A stretch of 64,000 bases of DNA from Aradus depressus (taxonomy: Eukaryota > Arthropoda > Insecta > Hemiptera > Aradidae): the NCBI GenBank assembly GCA_963662175.1, contig OY759216.1, positions 36,225,087 through 36,289,086 on the forward strand, given 5' to 3'. The translations under genes and the position numbers were made by a program. The notes beneath the pieces are model-generated. The model saw only the letters and a list, made by a program, of their open reading frames with translations. It was not told the DNA's origin and ran no database searches. This document shows, in pieces, positions 60,010 through 64,000 of the stretch. Numbering within the stretch: position 1 is the first letter of the stretch; every line of letters begins with the position of its first letter.

Positions 60010-60400
60010 TGTACACACATGTGGTAATAAGCTTCAAATTATTAGGTTTTGAAACCTATCTTGAAACAAAATGTTGTGAAAATTAATACGGATCTATCCC
60101 AGCCACCATCATCTTGTGTTTCAACAAATATCTACGAGCCCTTGTATTTATTATAATTACTAGATATTATTTATTTTTCCTTTAAGGTCTCATTTTAATA
60201 TTAATATCATGTTTTCTTTATCCTTTTCATTTTATAAATAGCATATAAAACATTGCAAGATTACTAAGATAAACCTCGCTAAGTACTCTAGAAAGCAGTG
60301 GAACGTGACGTACCACAAGGACACCCTTGCTCGCTAAATTCAAAGAACTTAGATACATGAAAGCGTGAAAATTGAAGGTTTTGTGTTTTTTTTTTCACCA
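60010..60400 (-). promoter_or_regulatory. Upstream region of TBL3
   Basis: No TATA box or clear initiator can be fixed. AGGTTTTGAAACCT near 60040 is a 14-base near-palindrome. The region must hold the TBL3 promoter and 5' leader by position only. Confidence 0.25.
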
Positions 60401-60404
60401 GCGT

Positions 60405-61040
60405 GAGTCACAAATAAAAGTAGGTTATTCCTAAACTAAAGTTGCCGTTGTAGTTATTCAGAGATGGTAGGTAACTAGTAGTTAGAGGGTTGGCTATAAT
60501 ATAGCCTGCTCTTCCTACAGAAAATAACATTGACGTCATTAAGCATTGTCTTATACGGAGTGAATAAGTTAAGGAAGTTATTAAAGTAAGTAAGCCATAT
60601 GGCCACAATACCTTATTTTAATAATCAAAATAACGTAAATATAATATCTAAAATATTCCGCATTTTTCCTTCGGTGGGACCGTCGTTACATGGCCGAGAT
60701 ACTCGTTAAAGACACCACCTACTCTATACCTGGGTAGGAAAAATGTAGTATTCCCAGGATAGAGTCGAGCTCATGTCCCCCAAAGAGGCGAAAGACCGCT
60801 CTGGTAGTAGGCAAGATAAAAGCACAGATATGAATCAAAAATAAAAGTCGGTTATTCCTATTATAACTAATGTATAATAATTGTACTAAAATTGCGAGAT
60901 AGCTGATGTAGAAGTTTGGTTGGCTATCATATAGCCCGCCCTTCGGGGAGAAAATGAGGTTATTAAGCATTGTCTTATACGAAGTGAATAAGTTAATGAA
61001 GTCATACAGCATAAGTAAGTAAGCCGTATGGTCTACAAGT
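60405..61040 (+). repeat. Duplicated ~200-bp repeat flanking a SINE
   Basis: 60410-60610 and 60840-61030 share GTTATTCCTA, GGTTGGCTAT, AATATAGCC/CATATAGCC, AAGCATTGTCTTATACG and GTGAATAAGTTAA in order. Between them, 60669-60838 is a tRNA-derived SINE fragment (GGGACCGTCG, TACTCGTTAAAGACACC, CGCTCTGGTAGTAGG). Confidence 0.65.
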
Positions 61041-61690
61041 AGGTTTGTTTTGAAAATAAAAATGCATTTATACATAAATTTCTTTATTTACAATATTTGT
61101 AAAAAATCAATAAAATTATATCAATAATATAAAATGATTTGCTGTTAAGACGTCTGGCGGTCTCCTCACCACTCTATTGACCTCAGTCAATCAGATCAGT
61201 AATATGGCTTTCAGAGATTGTAACCCACTACTTGCAAATATACTCCCACTGAGCGGATGTATACAAAACTTAATATTTACTGAGTTCATCAAAATTTGGT
61301 GAAGCCGCTTATATTTTGGTTCAAATCATGACCAACTTTATTCCAATCCTAATACTAAAGAAATGAGGTGAGATTTTTATTATACTCTTTCCAGTCTCCA
61401 TGTTCGCTTACCTTCCGTTCGATTTGACCTAAATAACCATAAGAATCATGTATAAGAAAGGCGATGGGGACTTTAAAGGAGTTACAGAGCCAAAAATATA
61501 TCCTTCATAATGTATCGGTATTAATTTCATGTAATGTTATCTATATTTAGAACATTTCTGTAGCAGACCAAACAAGAGAGATTCGGGGGTTCAAGGGAGC
61601 AGAGTCCAAGAAAAATACTCAATGAATCCATATTTTATAACAATATAAACAATTTTTTAATTAAAAAAATATATATATCAGTAATAATAA
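61040..61690. other. Intergenic, nothing recognised
   Basis: AT-rich, no frame of note. Confidence 0.3.
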
Positions 61691-61743
61691 ATATGCAACA
61701 AAAAATAATATTTATTATCTTTTTTTTTTGTTTTTTCATGCAG

Positions 61744-62150
61744 ATAAGGAAGCAGAACCAGCCTTTTTTTCAGGTGAGAATGACATTTTTAGGCCAGCTG
61801 ATGGCTTTAACAGTGGAGAACTTTTACTTAACTATGCGGAAAGTACAAGTGGTGTTATTAAATTATGGGTACCTATTGAAGATTTTGACATCTAAAATTA
61901 GTAATTCAAAAAATGTATGCAAATCACCTTCGAAACATTTCAAAATGGTAAGTGTATATCTATTCAACCCCAACGTTATTCTAGATTAGTTTAATTTTAA
62001 ATCGAATATCTTCCAGAATCTTTTTTACAGGTTCAACTTGAGGTGATACTCCTGAAGAAAGGAAGAGCGTGGACGAGAGAGAGGACTGAGTCCAAAGCAG
62101 ATTTAGCTGCCCCGGAGCAGGATACCAGGAGCCAGCCAAGGAATAGATAG
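61744..62150 (+). other. Possible exon-like stretch of unknown identity
   Basis: After a T-rich tract ending in CAG at 61743, one frame reads DKEAEPAFFSGENDIF then GELLLNYAESTSGVIKLWVP and ends in TAA near 61895. A second frame runs through to a GTAAGT donor near 61948 and joins in phase to a segment after TTTTTTACAG near 62030 (VQLEVILLKKGRAW). The two readings are incompatible and neither matches a family I know. It could be a decayed element. Confidence 0.2.
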
Positions 62151-62289
62151 AAGGAGAAATGAGCAAACCGGTCCAGAACGTACAATCTGAAACATATATA
62201 TATATTTTTTTTTTTTTTTATAAATTAAAATAATTACCTAAATAAAATGGACAATTTTTGAAATTTGCTAAAAAACAATCAATTTATTT

Positions 62290-63100
62290 TTTAAAACACC
62301 TGCTTGAAGTTTACACAATCTATGGTAACAAATGTATTCTTTTTGAACAAATTTGTCTAGCTGACAAGTTTTGTTAATTAACGTCTAACAGACTTTTCCT
62401 TATAAATTATTTTTTTAATGAAAGTACATTTTATAACACCTCTTTGGATATTGTTTTAAAATGAAGTTTGACTTCTCCCCTATCTATTAAAACTTGTCTG
62501 ACTGGAAATGTTTGTTAATTACCTTGTCAGACCTAATTTAGAATGCACAGCACCTATGCATGAGATAGATGTCAGCTCAACAGCTGGCATCTCACTACAC
62601 CTCTTTTTTTTTTTTTTTTTTAATGAAGTGTAACATTTTCTTTATGCATAAAAATTGGTCTGTCATTGAAAAATGTTTTTTACTATGTCAGACTTCATTT
62701 TACGCGCCATGCAACCTTTTTTTTTAAAAACAAATAATCTTCTACGGCGGCCGCGTTAAAACACCATCTTAATTTTTTTCTGAAATTAAGTTTGAGGTCT
62801 ATTTTATGCATAAAAATTGGTCTGTCAGCGAAAAAATGTTTTTTACTATGACAGACTTAATTTTTAAACGCCGTGCCAACATTTTGTAATTAAAAAATGT
62901 GGTATGACCGTTGCCAACTAAAACAATATTTATTTTTCTAATTCTAAATTAAAGTTTAAGATCCCTTTTATATATTAAAATAGGTTTTTTGTCGAAAAAA
63001 ATATTTTTATGTTGTCAGGCTTAATTTTTAATCGTCGTGGTCCCGTTTCTTATTAAAATAATGAGGTATTGCCGTTGCCAACTGATTTTTTTTTGTATTA
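62290..63100. repeat. Diverged tandem/subterminal repeats of ~130-150 bp
   Basis: Phrases of the form TTGTCTG-C-GGAAATGTTTGTTAATTA, GTCAGACTTAATTTT and TGCATAAAAATTGGTCTGTCA recur near 62350, 62500, 62650, 62820 and 62990. The sequence at 62457-62522 reappears inverted at 63908-63975, so these repeats flank the coding remnant at 63340-63920. Confidence 0.6.
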
Positions 63101-63339
63101 AAAACGTAAATATTGAACTTATAATTATTAAAATTTGTTATGTTTCATATAACAATTTACTTTAATAGCAGGACAATTGACAACAATTAAGGAACATTCA
63201 TAACTATAATTATTTCAAATAAAACAAATTTAAGCTTATATTTTCATATTTATTTGTACACACTTATTTAACAATAAAATTAAAAACATACAAGAGTCAT
63301 TCCCCGAATAATAAATAATTGTCGGTATTTTTACTACAT

Positions 63340-63920
63340 CCTATTCTAAATCACTGCATTCTTCTTCCTCTACAAGAACATCCTCAACCCCTTTTTGGAT
63401 ATGGCTCTCCCGTATACCAAAATGGTTTGAGTCGATTTTCGTCAATAAACCAACCAGACTCTTCTAGAGAAAGAATAATACAGTGAGGTTTTTAACTGTT
63501 TAATATAGTGCAATTGTAAATTTTTGAATAATATTAATTTTATAATCGAGAAATATATTTGCGGGATCAGTGAGTGAAGAAAAAACAGATTGTAATTCAG
63601 GATGTTTAAGAAGATAGGTAATTAAAAGGCTTGACTTTTCCTTTTCTTTAAAAATGCATCTGTATAGTCGCACCCTGTATAGGCATGAATTGCCGATAAT
63701 CTACGACATAATTGTTCGCCAAGTACTTTTGCTAAATCTGAGGAATTGTAATATAGAATATCTTTTTTTCTTTCAACAGTTATCAATGAAACTTCCAAAT
63801 CATCGAATTTATAATAATTCCCTAATAATATTATTCAAATGTCAGTGTCTGATGCATGCAATAATAGTTTTGACCCTGGTTTAAGTTAGGTTTACTATTT
63901 TAGGTATTAATTAACAAAAA
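63340..63920 (-). pseudogene. Decayed TE-type ORF (ASDTDI ... HAYTGCD family)
   Basis: The - strand reads KPGSKLLLHASDTDI, one in-frame TGA, IILLGNYYKFDDLEVSL, then DLAKVLGEQLCRRLSAIHAY and TGCDYTDAFLKKRK. After a frameshift it continues LLITYLLKHPELQSVFSSL and KINIIQKFTIALY, then ESGWFIDENRLKPFWYTGEP and DVLVEEEECSDLE. The S-D-T-D, H-A-[FY]-T-G-C-D and W-x2-D-N-x-L-x-P-x-W blocks are familiar from multi-copy uncharacterised arthropod proteins associated with repeats. Function unknown. Several frame breaks show this copy is dead. Confidence 0.55.
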
Positions 63921-64000
63921 TTTCCAGCCAGACAAGTTTTAATAGATAGGGGAGATCTCAAACTTCATTTTATAAGAAAAACCAGGGTTGTTTTGAAGTG

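Overview
This is insect-type nuclear DNA: AT-rich, with split genes using GT-AG introns, a MADF-BESS gene (a family expanded in arthropods) and very dense transposon debris. A hemipteran host is my guess from the repeat style; the sequence does not prove it. Nothing looks bacterial.

Two host genes can be reconstructed. On the + strand, five exons between 28557 and 38144 encode a MADF-BESS protein of about 345 residues. On the - strand, fifteen exons between 60009 and 44375 join in frame into a 787-residue TBL3/Utp13, the WD40 subunit of the small-subunit processome, complete from start codon to the conserved C-terminal domain. One of its introns appears to use a GC donor.

The rest is mostly repeats. 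1-4600: dispersed repeats, a complete tRNA-derived SINE with target duplications, and a perfect 70-bp palindrome. 4632-13802: two copies of a composite element (a CCGGCG..CCCGGG head, a 66-bp minisatellite, a 144-bp minisatellite and a shared tail), separated by four 440-bp tandem units that contain SINE sequence. 13800-24500: non-LTR retrotransposon remnants, SINEs and hammerhead-like motifs. 25500-26540: a piggyBac remnant with one intact TTAA end. 28000-38200: the MADF-BESS gene, with introns full of fold-back elements and a decayed mariner-like element. 39029-43300: an almost complete Jockey-type retrotransposon with one nonsense codon in ORF2. 44300-60010: TBL3, whose introns hold nested insertions. 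60400-64000: duplicated repeats and an inverted-repeat-flanked, decayed coding region.

The most interesting signal is a set of short motifs with hammerhead-ribozyme architecture (CTGAYGA, hairpin, GAA, a self-complementary A...T helix III, then H, with pairing flanks) in at least four different dispersed repeats. One near-perfect 294-bp palindrome carries it on both strands. All copies share one extra unpaired base before stem II, so activity must be tested.
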